From positions 1 through 24,815 of the forward strand of contig JAISZE010000078.1 of the NCBI GenBank assembly GCA_031269405.1: a stretch of DNA of 24,815 nt, given 5' to 3'. The notes beneath the pieces are model-generated. The model saw nothing but the letters and a program-made list of their open reading frames with translations. It was not told where the DNA came from and did no database searches. The position numbers and the translations under genes are program-made. Numbering within the stretch: position 1 is the stretch's first letter; each line of letters starts with the position of its first letter. Source of the DNA: Treponema sp. (GTDB lineage: Bacteria > Spirochaetota > Spirochaetia > Treponematales > Breznakiellaceae). This document shows, piece after piece, positions 6,518 to 15,826 of this stretch.

Positions 6518-7717
6518 ATGGCTAAGGATAAGTTTAACAGAACCAAGATCCACATGAATGTGGGGACCATCGGTCACGTCGACCACGGGAAGACTACCCT
6601 TTCCGCTGCTATCACTATGTACTGCGGAAAGCATTATGGCGACAAGATCATGAAATTCGATGATATTGATAACGCGCCGGAAGAGAAGGCCCGTGGTATC
6701 ACTATCAACACCAGGCATCTGGAGTATCAGTCAGATAAGCGGCATTACGCTCATATCGACTGTCCGGGACACGCGGACTACATAAAAAATATGATTACCG
6801 GCGCGGCCCAGATGGACGGCGCGATTCTGGTTGTGTCCGCTCCGGACTCGGTCATGCCCCAGACCCGGGAGCATATCATTCTGGCCCGGCAGGTAGGCGT
6901 TCCCAGCATCATTGTCTTCCTTAACAAGATTGACCTTGTGGATGACCCTGAACTCCTGGAACTGGTCGAAGAGGAAATCAAAGACGTTCTTAACCAGAAC
7001 GGCTTCCCCGGCGACAAGATCCCTATTGTCAAGGGTTCCGCTTTTAAGGCCATGGAAGCCCTCAACGGCGGCGCCGAAAACGACGACACCAAATGTATAC
7101 AGGAACTGCTTAACGCGATGGACGAGTACTTCCCCGATCCTGTCCGGGACGCTGACAAGCCCTTCCTGATGCCCATCGAAGATGTCTTCACCATCTCTGG
7201 CCGGGGTACTGTTGTAACCGGCAAGGTGGACCGCGGTATTGTCAAGCTGAACGAAGAAGTAGAAATCGTTGGTATCAAGCCCACCAAGAAGACGGTTGTA
7301 ACCGGTATCGAGATGTTTAACAAGCTCCTGGACGAAGGCCGGGCCGGCGATAACATCGGCGTCCTTCTCAGGGGCATAGACAAGAAAGAAGTGGAGCGCG
7401 GCCAGGTTCTTGCAAAACCGGGTTCCATTACCCCTCACAGTAAATTCAAGGGCCAGATTTACTGTCTCTCCCAGGCTGAAGGCGGGCGGCACAGCCCCTT
7501 CTTCAAAGGGTATCGGCCCCAGTTCTACTTCCGTACTACCGACATTACCGGTACGGTATCCGATCTAGTAAGCAAGGAAATGGTAATGCCCGGGGACAAT
7601 GCCGAAATTGTCGGCGAGCTGATCCATCCTATCGCCATGGAAAAAGGGCTCCGGTTCGCTATCCGGGAAGGCGGTAAAACCGTCGCTTCCGGCCAGGTAA
7701 TTGAGATTATCGAGTAA
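6518..7717 (+). CDS. tuf: Elongation factor Tu
   Basis: EF-Tu carries aminoacyl-tRNA to the ribosome as a GTP complex. The 399-residue product has the three-domain layout: G domain with P-loop GHVDHGKT (19-26), effector region [16 protein letters not shown] and NKID, then domain II ([13 protein letters not shown]) and domain III ([24 protein letters not shown]). The G5 element is SAF instead of the common SAL. ATG 6518 follows AAGGAGG at ideal spacing. It opens the long cluster with rpsJ 88 bases downstream, and lies behind the promoter/terminator leader at 5957-6372, which could set its level. Confidence 0.99.
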   Translation: MAKDKFNRTKIHMNVGTIGHVDHGKTTLSAAITMYCGKHYGDKIMKFDDIDNAPEEKARGITINTRHLEYQSDKRHYAHIDCPGHADYIKNMITGAAQMDGAILVVSAPDSVMPQTREHIILARQVGVPSIIVFLNKIDLVDDPELLELVEEEIKDVLNQNGFPGDKIPIVKGSAFKAMEALNGGAENDDTKCIQELLNAMDEYFPDPVRDADKPFLMPIEDVFTISGRGTVVTGKVDRGIVKLNEEVEIVGIKPTKKTVVTGIEMFNKLLDEGRAGDNIGVLLRGIDKKEVERGQVLAKPGSITPHSKFKGQIYCLSQAEGGRHSPFFKGYRPQFYFRTTDITGTVSDLVSKEMVMPGDNAEIVGELIHPIAMEKGLRFAIREGGKTVASGQVIEIIE

Positions 7718-7734
7718 GCGGTTTTGAGTGATAA

Positions 7735-7773
7735 AGGCGCTGGGTTTCCGGCAAAGCCAGGGGTCCGGCGCCT
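7735..7773 (+). promoter_or_regulatory. Hairpin in the tuf-rpsJ gap
   Basis: AGGCG (7735-7739) pairs with CGCCT (7769-7773), and CTGG (7740-7743) with CCAG (7757-7760), with TTT/AAA inside, giving a long imperfect stem. There is no T-run, so it is not an intrinsic terminator. The position, just upstream of rpsJ, is where other bacteria carry the L4-binding S10 leader; equivalence is only inferred. Confidence 0.4.
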
Positions 7774-7805
7774 GAGTTATCTATGCGACCTCTATTGGAG
7801 GAGTA

Positions 7806-8114
7806 ATGACTAAGGAACGAATTCGCGTGCGGTTGCGCGGTTTCGATGTGGAATTAATAGATCAGAGCGCGAAGTCTATCGTTCAAACGGTGCAGAAGGC
7901 TGGGGCTAAAGTAACCGGTCCCATTCCCCTTCCGACACGTATAAACAAAGTAACGGTGCTTCGTTCCCCGCATGTCAACAAAAAGTCTCGGGAGCAGTTC
8001 GAGATGCGGACCCATAAACGGCTGATCGATATCATCAATCCTTCCCCTGAGGTAATGGATTCGTTGATGAAGCTTGAGCTCCCTGCAGGCGTGGATGTTG
8101 AAATCAAACAGTAG
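7806..8114 (+). CDS. rpsJ: 30S ribosomal protein S10
   Basis: S10 is a head protein of the small subunit and doubles as NusE in transcription antitermination complexes. The 102-residue product matches the family throughout: [15 protein letters not shown] at the start, [22 protein letters not shown] in the long loop, and [17 protein letters not shown] at 7797-7801 sets the ATG. It heads the S10 block, and is preceded by a hairpin-containing 88-base gap after tuf, a plausible site for control of the block. Confidence 0.98.
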   Translation: MTKERIRVRLRGFDVELIDQSAKSIVQTVQKAGAKVTGPIPLPTRINKVTVLRSPHVNKKSREQFEMRTHKRLIDIINPSPEVMDSLMKLELPAGVDVEIKQ

Positions 8115-8162
8115 AACTCCGGTTTTCCTGTTTGATCAGAATTCCGGTTTTTGGAGCAGATT

Positions 8163-8783
8163 ATGTTAGGGCTTATGGCCAAGAAAGTGGGAATGACCCA
8201 GGTTTTCGACGACAGTGGTAACCTAGTTCCGGTAACGGTGATGCGCATCGATCCGAATGTTGTTGTCGCCCAAAAAACCGAGGAAAAAGACGGCTACAAA
8301 GCCGTGATCCTCGGTGTGGATGATATGAAGAAGGGAAAGGCAGCCAAGCCCTATGCAGGGCAGTTTCCGGAGAATATACCTCCCAAAAAGACGGTGAAGG
8401 AATTCCGGGATTTTGAGAAAGAAGTAGCTGTTGGCGATGTTCTGGGAGCGGAGGTCTTTGAAGGGATCCGCTATGTGGACGTAAGCGGGGTTTCCAAGGG
8501 GAAGGGTTTCCAGGGCGTCATGAAACGCTGGGGCTTCAGCGGCGGCCGCCGTACCCATGGTTCCAAATTCCACCGCGAGCCGGGTTCTACCGGGCAGTCT
8601 ACCTATCCCCACAAAACCTTCAAGAATATGAAACTGCCGGGGCGGATGGGCCGGGAACATGTTACGGTTTTGAGCCTCCTGGTAGTCAAGGTGGATGCTG
8701 AGAAACAGCTCGTTATGGTTCGGGGCGCTGTCCCGGGGGTCAACAAGAGCCTCGTGGTTGTCAGGGCCGCGGTGAAGAGGTAG
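8163..8783 (+). CDS. rplC: 50S ribosomal protein L3
   Basis: L3 binds near both ends of 23S rRNA, starts large-subunit assembly and reaches towards the peptidyl-transferase centre. The 206-residue form starts MLGLMAKKVGMTQVF as in the family. An in-frame TTG at 8151 would add four residues, but GGAG at 8153-8156 lies inside that extension at ideal distance from ATG 8163, so the ATG is preferred. The loop signature GGRRTHGSKFHREPGSTGQ is intact, including the Gln that is methylated in some bacteria. Confidence 0.97.
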   Translation: MLGLMAKKVGMTQVFDDSGNLVPVTVMRIDPNVVVAQKTEEKDGYKAVILGVDDMKKGKAAKPYAGQFPENIPPKKTVKEFRDFEKEVAVGDVLGAEVFEGIRYVDVSGVSKGKGFQGVMKRWGFSGGRRTHGSKFHREPGSTGQSTYPHKTFKNMKLPGRMGREHVTVLSLLVVKVDAEKQLVMVRGAVPGVNKSLVVVRAAVKR

Positions 8784-8791
8784 CGGAAACA

Positions 8792-9445
8792 ATGAATTGT
8801 ACAGTGTATTCCATTGACGGCGCGGAACTCAGAAATATTGATTTGGCGGACGCCGTTTTCGGCCTCCCGGTTAACGAAGACGTGATCTGGTATGCCATCA
8901 ATAATGAGCTTGCCAATATGCGCCAGGGTACGGCGAGTACCAGGGATCGCGGCGAAGTCCACGGTTCCAATGCTAAGCCCTACAAGCAGAAGGGTACTGG
9001 CCGCGCCCGGAGGGGAGACAAAAAATCGCCTATTATGGTAGGCGGCGGTGTAGTCTTCGGCCCCAAGCCGAGGGATTATTCGTATTCCATACCCAGGAAA
9101 GCCAAACGGCTGGCGATTAAATGCATACTTAGCCTCAAGGCCCAGACGGACTCCCTCAAGATTATCGAGGATTTTTCCATTGAATCAGGAAAGACCAAGG
9201 ATCTGGCAGGACTCCTTAAAAAATTCGGCGATCCCCAGCGGACTGTGGTGATCCTCAAGGATGACGATCCAAAGATAAAGCAGGCAGGGAGGAATATACC
9301 CTGGCTCAGCTTCCTTTCGTATAACCGGCTCCGGGCTCACGACCTTTTTTACGGCCGCCAGGTGTTGATGCTTGAAACTGCCGCGAAAAACCTCAATGAG
9401 TTTTACCGTTCTGAAACTACAGAGGCCGGGGAGGCAGCGCAATGA
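8792..9445 (+). CDS. rplD: 50S ribosomal protein L4
   Basis: L4 lines the exit tunnel with its long loop and in E. coli also represses the S10 operon. The 217-residue product has the conserved loop ([16 protein letters not shown] followed by [15 protein letters not shown]) and the globular C-terminal part ending in a Glu-rich tail ([11 protein letters not shown]). Eight bases separate it from rplC and its stop overlaps the rplW start by four bases. If L4 feedback exists in this organism, the hairpins before tuf or rpsJ are the likely targets; this is not shown. Confidence 0.97.
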   Translation: MNCTVYSIDGAELRNIDLADAVFGLPVNEDVIWYAINNELANMRQGTASTRDRGEVHGSNAKPYKQKGTGRARRGDKKSPIMVGGGVVFGPKPRDYSYSIPRKAKRLAIKCILSLKAQTDSLKIIEDFSIESGKTKDLAGLLKKFGDPQRTVVILKDDDPKIKQAGRNIPWLSFLSYNRLRAHDLFYGRQVLMLETAAKNLNEFYRSETTEAGEAAQ

Positions 9446-9729
9446 CGAATTATGAACAGATTCTGATCGAGCCGGTTCTTTCGGAAAAGGCCAACACACT
9501 CAGGGAAGAGGGAAAATACGTTTTTAAAGTTGATCCCAGGGCGACTAAGATCCAGATCAAGGAAGCGGTACGCCGTCTCTATAATGTGCATCCTCTTTCC
9601 TGTACGGTTATGGTAGTAGGCGGTAAGCCCAAACGGCAGCGTTATCGGGCGGGGTATACATCTTCCTGGAAAAAAGCCATTGTGCGCCTGCCCAAAGACG
9701 AGAAGATCGGCGTCTTCGAGGGAGTGTAA
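9442..9729 (+). CDS. rplW: 50S ribosomal protein L23
   Basis: L23 lies at the tunnel exit and docks trigger factor and SRP. The 95-residue product has EQILIEPVLSEKA near the start, followed by KYVFKVDPRATKIQIKEAV and the RNA-binding KPKRQRYRAGYTSSWKKAIVRL. The N-terminal Val/Glu region that holds the trigger-factor-contacting glutamate is not resolvable with certainty by eye. It starts inside the rplD stop (ATGA), which implies translational coupling, and stops five bases before rplB. Confidence 0.97.
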   Translation: MTNYEQILIEPVLSEKANTLREEGKYVFKVDPRATKIQIKEAVRRLYNVHPLSCTVMVVGGKPKRQRYRAGYTSSWKKAIVRLPKDEKIGVFEGV

Positions 9730-9734
9730 GGTAA

Positions 9735-10562
9735 ATGGGTATTAAAACATACAAGCCCGTAACTCCGGGCATGAGGGCCTGGCAGAGCCTGGATACTTCC
9801 GAACTCACCAAAGGCGCCAAGCCTGAAAAATCCCTTACCCAGGGACGCAAGGAACGGGCCGGGCGCGACAGTTTTGGCCGTATCAGCGTCCGCCACAAGG
9901 GCGGCGGCCATAAACGGCTCTACCGTGTTGTGGACTTCAAGCGCGACAAGATCGGTATTCCCGGTACTGTTGCCACTATCGAGTACGATCCCAACAGGAG
10001 CGCCAATATCGCCCTTATCAAGTATGTTGACGGCGAGAAGCGTTATATTCTCGCCCCTCAGGGCCTTACGGTAAACGCGAAGATCATCGCGGGTCCCAAT
10101 GCCCCTATAGAAGCCGGGAACGCCCTTCCTCTGGAGAACATCCCTTTGGGCTTTACGGTTCATAACGTGGAACTCACCCTGGGCCGGGGCGGCCAGATGG
10201 TCCGTTCCGCCGGCGCCGGCGCCCTTATCGCCGCCAAAGAGGGCGACTATGTTACCCTTAAACTGCCCTCAGGGGAAATGCGGATGATCTTCAAGAAGTG
10301 CTATGCTACCATCGGCGGCGTAGGCAACGAAGATCACATGAATGTGCAGATAGGCAAGGCCGGACGCAAACGCTGGATGGGGATTCGCCCCACGGTACGC
10401 GGCATGGCTATGAATCCGGTAGATCACCCCCACGGAGGCGGTGAAGGAAAAAGCAAAGGTATCCATCCGGTTACTCCCTGGGGGCAGCCGACTAAGGGAT
10501 ACAAGACCCGGAAAAAGCATAAGCCTTCGTCCCGGTTCATTGTAAGCCGGAACAAGAAATAG
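9735..10562 (+). CDS. rplB: 50S ribosomal protein L2
   Basis: L2 is needed for subunit joining and peptidyl-transferase activity. The 275-residue product is of usual length and has [21 protein letters not shown]-like central strands, [19 protein letters not shown] with the essential histidine, and a basic tail [19 protein letters not shown]. The start GTAA-ATGGG is close after the rplW stop with no strong ribosome binding site beyond AAGG, again suggesting coupling. Confidence 0.98.
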   Translation: MGIKTYKPVTPGMRAWQSLDTSELTKGAKPEKSLTQGRKERAGRDSFGRISVRHKGGGHKRLYRVVDFKRDKIGIPGTVATIEYDPNRSANIALIKYVDGEKRYILAPQGLTVNAKIIAGPNAPIEAGNALPLENIPLGFTVHNVELTLGRGGQMVRSAGAGALIAAKEGDYVTLKLPSGEMRMIFKKCYATIGGVGNEDHMNVQIGKAGRKRWMGIRPTVRGMAMNPVDHPHGGGEGKSKGIHPVTPWGQPTKGYKTRKKHKPSSRFIVSRNKK

Positions 10563-10571
10563 GAGCGCAGG

Positions 10572-10850
10572 GTGTCAAGGTCCATAAAGAAAGGCCCCTT
10601 CATTGAGAAGAGCCTCTACAAAAAAGTGCTGGAAATGAGCAAAGCCGGGGATCGGAAGATGATCAAAACCTATTCCCGCTGTTCCACTATTATTCCTGAA
10701 ATGGTAGGTGGAACTATTTCGGTGTATAACGGAAAAACCTGGATACCCGTATATGTTACGGAAAACCTTGTTGGCCACAAATTGGGCGAATTCGCACCTA
10801 CCCGGATTTTCCGGGGCCATGCGGGTTCGGACAAAAAGGCCGCGAAATAA
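10572..10850 (+). CDS. rpsS: 30S ribosomal protein S19
   Basis: S19 sits in the small-subunit head next to S13 and contacts the A-site tRNA bridge. The 92-residue product reads [18 protein letters not shown] at the N-terminus, [23 protein letters not shown] in the centre and [19 protein letters not shown] at the C-terminus, all family hallmarks. The start is GTG at 10572, preceded by AGGAG overlapping the rplB stop; no ATG fits the known N-terminus. Confidence 0.98.
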   Translation: MSRSIKKGPFIEKSLYKKVLEMSKAGDRKMIKTYSRCSTIIPEMVGGTISVYNGKTWIPVYVTENLVGHKLGEFAPTRIFRGHAGSDKKAAK

Positions 10851-10861
10851 GCGGGCGGATT

Positions 10862-11233
10862 ATGGCAGAGAATAAAGAGAAAACCGGTTACAGAGCGGTA
10901 ACCAAATACTTAATCGTTTCCCCTTTCAAGATCCGGCCTGTAGCGGACCTTATACGGCGGAAACCCTATACCGAAGCGGTGTCCATCCTTGAGAACATGC
11001 CCCACAAGGGCGCCAGGCTCATACGGAAGACAGTGGTTTCCGCAGCTTCCAATGCGTTGAACAAAAACAAACAGCTTGAGGAAGACATGCTTTATATCAG
11101 GGAAATAAAGATCGACGAAGGCCCCCGTATGCGGCGGGTATGGTTTCGCGCCAGGGGCCGGGCGGACATGCTCCTCAAACGAATGTGCCACATTACCGTG
11201 GTAGTCGATGAAACAGAGAAGGCGGGGAAATAA
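10862..11233 (+). CDS. rplV: 50S ribosomal protein L22
   Basis: L22 extends a beta-hairpin into the exit tunnel, where macrolide-resistance changes occur. The 123-residue product has [21 protein letters not shown] near the N-terminus, SAASNALNK in the helix and [21 protein letters not shown] forming the tunnel hairpin. The final base of its TAA stop is the first base of the rpsC ATG, so the two are probably translated in a coupled manner. Confidence 0.97.
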   Translation: MAENKEKTGYRAVTKYLIVSPFKIRPVADLIRRKPYTEAVSILENMPHKGARLIRKTVVSAASNALNKNKQLEEDMLYIREIKIDEGPRMRRVWFRARGRADMLLKRMCHITVVVDETEKAGK

Positions 11234-11937
11234 TGGGACAAAAAGTTAACCCTGTAGGGTTGAGAATTGGAATCAATAAAACCTGGGGTTCCCGGTGGTA
11301 TGTGGATCCCAAAGAATACGCCGATACCCTTCATGAGGATCTTCGGCTCCGCAAGTTCATCCTGGCCATGCCTGAGACCAAAGGCGCGGATATCGCCGAA
11401 CTGGAGATCATCCGGCATCCCCAGCGGATCACTATTACTATCCATACCGCCCGGCCTGGGGTCATTATCGGGGTCAAAGGCGCCAATATCGAGAAAATCG
11501 GCGCTGAGCTTCAGAAGACAGTAAACAAAAAGGTGCAGATAAAAATCAAGGAAGTCAGGAACGCGGACAACAACGCCCAGATTATCGCCCAGAATATCGC
11601 CCGCCAGCTTTTGGCCAGGTCCAGTTTCAGGAGGACCATGAAGCAGGCTATCGCTAACGCCATCAAAAAAGGCAATGCTCAGGGCGTGAAGATCCGTCTC
11701 TCCGGACGCCTGGGCGGCGCGGAGATGTCCCGTACCGAAGAGGCCAAAGAAGGGCGCATCCCCCTCCATACCCTCAGGGCTGATATTGATTACGGTTTTG
11801 CAGAAGCCCATACCACCTTTGGCGCCATTGGCGTCAAGGTTTGGGTGTACAACGGCATGAAATACGGCAAAGAACAGAAGGAAGACGCCGGAGTCCTGGT
11901 CCGCAAACGGCGGGACAGGTTCCCCGCGAGAGGTTAG
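11233..11937 (+). CDS. rpsC: 30S ribosomal protein S3
   Basis: S3 lines the mRNA entry channel. The 234-residue product begins [14 protein letters not shown], has a type II KH domain with the GxxG loop in [14 protein letters not shown] (about 76-89), and the C-terminal domain signature [27 protein letters not shown] in which arginines contact mRNA. The tail ([10 protein letters not shown]) is short, close to the E. coli length of 233. It is followed by a 67-base gap with a small imperfect hairpin before rplP. Confidence 0.98.
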   Translation: MGQKVNPVGLRIGINKTWGSRWYVDPKEYADTLHEDLRLRKFILAMPETKGADIAELEIIRHPQRITITIHTARPGVIIGVKGANIEKIGAELQKTVNKKVQIKIKEVRNADNNAQIIAQNIARQLLARSSFRRTMKQAIANAIKKGNAQGVKIRLSGRLGGAEMSRTEEAKEGRIPLHTLRADIDYGFAEAHTTFGAIGVKVWVYNGMKYGKEQKEDAGVLVRKRRDRFPARG

Positions 11938-12004
11938 CGCTAATTATGATAATTCGTTTTGATTTGACCTGCGGTTATGAGGCCGCTGGGGAAAGAGGTT
12001 AGGC

Positions 12005-12430
12005 ATGTTAAGTCCCAAGCGCGTTAGGCACCGCAAAGTACAGCGGGGGAATATGCCCGGGAACGCTACCCGGGGGAACACTATTGTTTTTGGCGATTAC
12101 GCCCTGGTGGCTATGGACCGGATGTGGATTACCAACCGGCAGATTGAAGCCGCCCGTATCGCCATGAACCGGCACATCAAGCGGGGGGGCAAGCTCTGGA
12201 TCCGGATTTTCCCGGACAAACCCTTTTCCAAGAAGCCCGCTGAAACCCGCATGGGAAAAGGCAAAGGCGCTCCGGAATACTGGGTGGCAGTGGTCAAGCC
12301 TGGTACGGTGATGTTCGAGTTAGGAGGCATTGAAAAAGCCCTGGCAGAGGAAGCTATGAAACTCGCAGGCGCGAAACTGCCTATCAAATCCAAGTTTGTT
12401 TCCCGTTCCGATATGGAACTGGGAGCCTAA
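12005..12430 (+). CDS. rplP: 50S ribosomal protein L16
   Basis: L16 organises 25S-like helices near the A-site tRNA elbow and the tRNA accommodation path. The 141-residue product starts [15 protein letters not shown], then has [41 protein letters not shown] and the [23 protein letters not shown] signature. GAGG lies upstream of the ATG. The 67-base gap before it (11938-12004) contains GCGG/CCGC with flanking CC/GG pairs and nothing else that I recognise. Confidence 0.97.
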   Translation: MLSPKRVRHRKVQRGNMPGNATRGNTIVFGDYALVAMDRMWITNRQIEAARIAMNRHIKRGGKLWIRIFPDKPFSKKPAETRMGKGKGAPEYWVAVVKPGTVMFELGGIEKALAEEAMKLAGAKLPIKSKFVSRSDMELGA

Positions 12431-12442
12431 GGAGGCGGATTT

Positions 12443-12661
12443 ATGAAGAATTCGTTCAAGAATCTTTCGTTCCCCGAACTTAAGGCCAAGCGGGATGAAC
12501 TCAGCCGGAAGTACCATGATTTCCGGTTTCAGATGGTTATCGGGCATGTGGATAATCCCCTGCAGAAGCGGACTCTCCGCAGGCAGTTGGCGCGGCTTAA
12601 CACCCTTATCCGCGCCCATGAACTTCAGGCGGCTCAAGAGCCGGCAGCGAAGAAGGAGTAA
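12443..12661 (+). CDS. rpmC: 50S ribosomal protein L29
   Basis: L29 is a two-helix coiled protein at the tunnel exit next to L23. The 72-residue product has NLSFPELKAKRDELSRKYHDFRFQ in the first helix and LRRQLARLNTLIRAHEL in the second, with a short Ala/Glu/Lys tail. AAGGAGG overlaps the rplP stop and sets the ATG. It is three bases from the GTG of rpsQ. Confidence 0.95.
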   Translation: MKNSFKNLSFPELKAKRDELSRKYHDFRFQMVIGHVDNPLQKRTLRRQLARLNTLIRAHELQAAQEPAAKKE

Positions 12662-12664
12662 ACC

Positions 12665-12955
12665 GTGGCAGAAGAAACCGTTGATGCCAGGACAGGTGAG
12701 ACCCGTCAGGGCCGCAAGAAAACGTTTGTCGGAATTGTCGAAAGCGATAAGATGAATAAGACGATTGTGGTTTCCGTGCAGAGCACAACGCTTCATCCTT
12801 TTTATAAGAAATATGTGGCCAGGATCAAAAAACTGAAGGCCCATGACGAGAAGAACGAAGCCAAAATCGGCGATAGGGTACGGGTAGTGGAATGCCGGCC
12901 TATCAGCAAGGAAAAATGCTGGAAGCTGGCGGAGATCCTGGAACGCGCCAAATAA
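12665..12955 (+). CDS. rpsQ: 30S ribosomal protein S17
   Basis: S17 is an OB-fold primary 16S binder. The 96-residue product has FVGIVESDKMNKTIVVSVQ, HPFYKKYVARIKKLKAHDE and GDRVRVVECRPISKEKCWKL, all typical. The start is GTG 12665, preceded by GAAGGAG overlapping the rpmC end. About 17 N-terminal residues (AEETVDARTGETRQGRK) precede the conserved core, a longer lead than in E. coli S17. Confidence 0.96.
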   Translation: MAEETVDARTGETRQGRKKTFVGIVESDKMNKTIVVSVQSTTLHPFYKKYVARIKKLKAHDEKNEAKIGDRVRVVECRPISKEKCWKLAEILERAK

Positions 12956-12970
12956 GGAGAACTGGGGAAA

Positions 12971-13342
12971 ATGATTCAGACAGAGAGTTTCCTGAACGTG
13001 GCGGATAATTCAGGAGCTAAAATAGTACAATGTATCAAAGTCCTGGGGGGATCCAAACGGAAGTACGCCGGGATTGGGGATATTATTGTAGTGGCGGTGA
13101 AAGACGCCCTGCCCACATCGGCCATCAAGAAAGGGTCTGTTGAAAAAGCAGTGGTGGTCAGGATCCATAAGGAATATCGCCGCCCGGACGGGACCTATAT
13201 ACGGTTTGACGACAACGCCTGCGTCATTATCGACGCGGCGCTTAACCCCAAGGGCAAACGTATTTTCGGGCCTGTGGCTAGGGAACTCCGGGAAAAAGGC
13301 GATTTTATGAAGATCGTTTCTCTGGCCCCGGAAGTATTGTGA
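12971..13342 (+). CDS. rplN: 50S ribosomal protein L14
   Basis: L14 forms part of the intersubunit bridge with 16S helix 14 and is the docking site of RsfS. The 123-residue product starts [17 protein letters not shown] and carries [35 protein letters not shown] and [27 protein letters not shown], which end exactly as the family does. AAGGAG precedes the ATG at a slightly long distance. Confidence 0.98.
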   Translation: MIQTESFLNVADNSGAKIVQCIKVLGGSKRKYAGIGDIIVVAVKDALPTSAIKKGSVEKAVVVRIHKEYRRPDGTYIRFDDNACVIIDAALNPKGKRIFGPVARELREKGDFMKIVSLAPEVL

Positions 13343-13371
13343 GACCCTAAGGGATAGAGTAGGAGCGGAAG

Positions 13372-13713
13372 ATGGCGGAAAAAGTACAGCATAAATTCAA
13401 GCTGAAAAAAGAAGATACCGTCGAGATTATCGCCGGCAAGGACAAGGGGAAGCGGGGCCGTATCCTCAAAATCCTCCGGGACAAGGACCGGGTGATGGTC
13501 GAAGGCGCCAATATCGTCAAGAAGGCGAAGAAACGTCGGAACCAGCAGGACCGGGGCGGCATTATTGAAGTTGAAGCGGCGCTCCACATTTCCAATGTGG
13601 CCATTGTTTGCAAGAAGTGCGGGCCTACCCGGATAGGGTACAAGCTTGACTCGTCCAAAGAACAGGGGGAAGGTAAAATTCGGGTATGCCGTAAATGCGG
13701 GGAGGCGTTATAA
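13372..13713 (+). CDS. rplX: 50S ribosomal protein L24, zinc-ribbon form
   Basis: L24 is an assembly initiator with a KOW domain. In the 113-residue product the KOW core is [20 protein letters not shown] (about 14-33), and NIVKKAKK follows. The C-terminal part keeps two CxxC knuckles (CKKC at about residues 82-85 and CRKC near 107-110), so this is the zinc-binding form seen in many bacteria and absent from E. coli. GGAG lies upstream of the ATG. Its stop TAA shares a base with the rplE ATG. Confidence 0.96.
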   Translation: MAEKVQHKFKLKKEDTVEIIAGKDKGKRGRILKILRDKDRVMVEGANIVKKAKKRRNQQDRGGIIEVEAALHISNVAIVCKKCGPTRIGYKLDSSKEQGEGKIRVCRKCGEAL

Positions 13714-14264
13714 TGGCTGATTACGAACCCCGGCTAAAAAAGATATACCGGGAACAGGTAGCCCCGGAGATGCAAAAGGAATTTAGTTATTCCACACCTA
13801 TGCAGATTCCGAGGCTTGAAAAAATTGTCGTGAGTATGGGGGTGGGCGAGGCCCTCCAGAACAAGAAACTTCTGGACGCCGCCATTGACGACCTTACCCT
13901 TATTACCGGGCAAAAGGCGGTCAAGACCAAGGCCAGGAAAAGCATCGCCAACTTCAAGATCCGCGCGGGCCAGGAAATCGGCGCCAGGGTTACCCTCCGG
14001 GGGGCTATGATGTACGAATTTCTGGATCGCCTGGTAAATGTGGCGCTCCCGCGGGTTAAGGACTTCCGCGGCGTCAATCAGAACGCTTTTGACGGCCATG
14101 GCAATTATTCTATGGGAATTACGGAACAGATCATTTTTCCGGAAATTGATTTTGATAAAATTGAGCGCGTTGCCGGACTTAACATCGCCATCGTGACGAC
14201 GGCGCGGACCGATGCGGAGGCCAAGGCCTTCCTCGCCAAATTCGGCATGCCTTTCAGGAAATAG
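13713..14264 (+). CDS. rplE: 50S ribosomal protein L5
   Basis: L5 binds 5S rRNA and forms the central protuberance and a bridge to S13. The 183-residue form starts [18 protein letters not shown]. An in-frame ATG at 13695 lies inside rplX and would add six residues, but GGAGG at 13700-13704 is correctly placed only for ATG 13713. Family marks are [67 protein letters not shown] and the terminal FGMPFRK. Confidence 0.97.
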   Translation: MADYEPRLKKIYREQVAPEMQKEFSYSTPMQIPRLEKIVVSMGVGEALQNKKLLDAAIDDLTLITGQKAVKTKARKSIANFKIRAGQEIGARVTLRGAMMYEFLDRLVNVALPRVKDFRGVNQNAFDGHGNYSMGITEQIIFPEIDFDKIERVAGLNIAIVTTARTDAEAKAFLAKFGMPFRK

Positions 14265-14274
14265 GGGGTTATTC

Positions 14275-14460
14275 ATGGCAAGAAAAGCGATGATTATTAA
14301 GGCGCTCAGGACGCCAAAATATAAGACCAGGAAGGTTAACCGTTGCCGGATCTGCGGGCGCGCCCGCGGTTATTTAAGGAAGTTTGAGATGTGCCGTCTC
14401 TGCTTCCGCAAGCTGGCTAGTGAGGGGCTTATCCCTGGTGTTACAAAATCAAGTTGGTAG
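14275..14460 (+). CDS. rpsN: 30S ribosomal protein S14, zinc type (S14Z)
   Basis: S14 is a head protein near the A-site. The 61-residue length and the CRIC (24-27) plus CRLC (40-43) zinc knuckle identify the short zinc-binding form, distinct from the ~101-residue E. coli form. The end, [11 protein letters not shown], is typical. The true ATG is 14275; a longer in-frame reading starting at 14212 runs inside rplE and lacks support. A G-rich stretch (GGGGG) precedes the ATG. Confidence 0.97.
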   Translation: MARKAMIIKALRTPKYKTRKVNRCRICGRARGYLRKFEMCRLCFRKLASEGLIPGVTKSSW

Positions 14461-14469
14461 GAGAATAGG

Positions 14470-14868
14470 ATGAGCGTTTCTGATCCCGTTGCGGATATGC
14501 TGACCAAGATCCGGAATGCCGGAATGGCAGGTCATGAAAAGGTTGATATCCCCACCTCCAAACTCAAGCTTGAGATAGTGAAGATTTTGAAGACCGAAGG
14601 GTATATCAGGAATTTTAAGAAAGCCAGCCAGGAAGGATCCAATATGATCCGGGTTTTCCTTAAATATGACGATAATACCGGGCCCATTATCCACGGTATT
14701 GAAAAAATTTCTAAACCCGGACGCCGGGTTTATACGGGGTACAAAAATATGCCCCGGGTATATAACGGTTACGGAACCCTCATTGTTTCCACGTCCCAGG
14801 GGGTTACTACCGGAAAGAAAGCTGCTGAAAAAAAAGTCGGCGGTGAAATTATCTGTACTGTTTGGTAA
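14470..14868 (+). CDS. rpsH: 30S ribosomal protein S8
   Basis: S8 binds helix 21 of 16S rRNA and is the spc-operon repressor in E. coli. The 132-residue product has [30 protein letters not shown] and a C-terminal [31 protein letters not shown], all typical. TAGGAG overlaps the rpsN stop. The E. coli S8 target sits at the start of rplE; I could not identify a matching structure there by eye. Confidence 0.97.
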   Translation: MSVSDPVADMLTKIRNAGMAGHEKVDIPTSKLKLEIVKILKTEGYIRNFKKASQEGSNMIRVFLKYDDNTGPIIHGIEKISKPGRRVYTGYKNMPRVYNGYGTLIVSTSQGVTTGKKAAEKKVGGEIICTVW

Positions 14869-14878
14869 GAGGTTGTTT

Positions 14879-15418
14879 ATGTCGCGTATCGGAAAAATAC
14901 CGGTAAAGATTCCGAAAGGGGTCAAAGTCAGTTTCTCTGGCGATGTGATGAATGTTGAAGGTCCCAAAGGGAAGCTTTCCCAGAAGTACCATCCTATCAT
15001 CAAATTCGAGGACAAAGGCGAGGAAATTTTTGTAAGCCGGGATAACGAGGAAAAGCAGACCAAGGCTTACCACGGGCTTTACCGGAATCTCCTCAACAAT
15101 ATGGTTACCGGCGTTTCAACCGGATTCAGCAGATCCCTCCTTATTAACGGTGTCGGCTACCGGGCGGAAGTCCAGGGCAAGCTTCTGGTACTGAGCCTCG
15201 GCTATTCGTCGGATATTTATATGGGCATCCCTGAGGGTATCCAGGTAACTGCGGATGCTAACGGCAAGATAACAGTCAGCGGTATTGACAAACAGAAAGT
15301 AGGCGAACTGGCTTCCCAGATCCGCAAGCTCCGGCTTCCTGAGCCTTACAAAGGCAAAGGCATCCGGTATGAAAACGAACAGATTAGAAGGAAAGTCGGA
15401 AAGTCCGGCGTTAAATAG
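14879..15418 (+). CDS. rplF: 50S ribosomal protein L6
   Basis: L6 lies at the GTPase-associated region below the factor-binding stalk. The 179-residue form starts [17 protein letters not shown], has two homologous halves, and ends with [20 protein letters not shown], the family signature. ATG 14879 with upstream AGAGG is preferred over an in-frame start at 14666 that would run through rpsH. Ten bases separate it from rpsH. Confidence 0.97.
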   Translation: MSRIGKIPVKIPKGVKVSFSGDVMNVEGPKGKLSQKYHPIIKFEDKGEEIFVSRDNEEKQTKAYHGLYRNLLNNMVTGVSTGFSRSLLINGVGYRAEVQGKLLVLSLGYSSDIYMGIPEGIQVTADANGKITVSGIDKQKVGELASQIRKLRLPEPYKGKGIRYENEQIRRKVGKSGVK

Positions 15419-15455
15419 TTTAGCTATTTGACATAGAAGGAGTAGGATGTAAACC

Positions 15456-15818
15456 ATGCTGCGAAAAATGCTTGAAAAGGACCGGAAACGGCTCAAGAGA
15501 AAGACCCATATCAGGAAATACATTTCCGGTACCGCAGAGCGGCCCCGGATGACCGTGTTCCGAAGCAACCGTTCCCTTTCCATCCAGATTGTCGATGATA
15601 CCAAAGGTCATACCATGGCCTCGGCATCAACTCTGGAAAAGGAACTCAGGAACATCAAAGCTAACGTAGAAGGCGCCGGTCAGTTGGGCGAAATTATGGG
15701 CAAGCGGTTGCTTGAAAAGAACATCAAGACCGTGGTTTTTGACCGGAACGGATACTTGTATCACGGCCTGGTAAAGGCCATGGCTGACGGAGCCCGGAAA
15801 GCCGGGATTCAGTTTTAG
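15456..15818 (+). CDS. rplR: 50S ribosomal protein L18
   Basis: L18 binds 5S rRNA with L5. The 120-residue product has [81 protein letters not shown], the usual ending. The start is unusual: AAGGAG (15437-15442) is 13 bases from ATG 15456 and nearer to an ATG-TAA start-stop at 15447-15452. A nearer purine-rich AGGA (15444-15447) may serve instead. The 37-base gap before it is one of the larger ones in this block. Confidence 0.96.
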   Translation: MLRKMLEKDRKRLKRKTHIRKYISGTAERPRMTVFRSNRSLSIQIVDDTKGHTMASASTLEKELRNIKANVEGAGQLGEIMGKRLLEKNIKTVVFDRNGYLYHGLVKAMADGARKAGIQF

Positions 15819-15826
15819 GGGGCGGG

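Noticed and set aside
6294..6518. 74-codon open frame in the tuf leader
   Set aside because: It spans the terminator and leader hairpins, has no ribosome binding site, an odd composition, and ends at the tuf start; it looks like chance.
14212..14274. Extended N-terminus of S14
   Set aside because: It lies inside rplE and would give a protein unlike S14; the 61-residue form from ATG 14275 matches the family.
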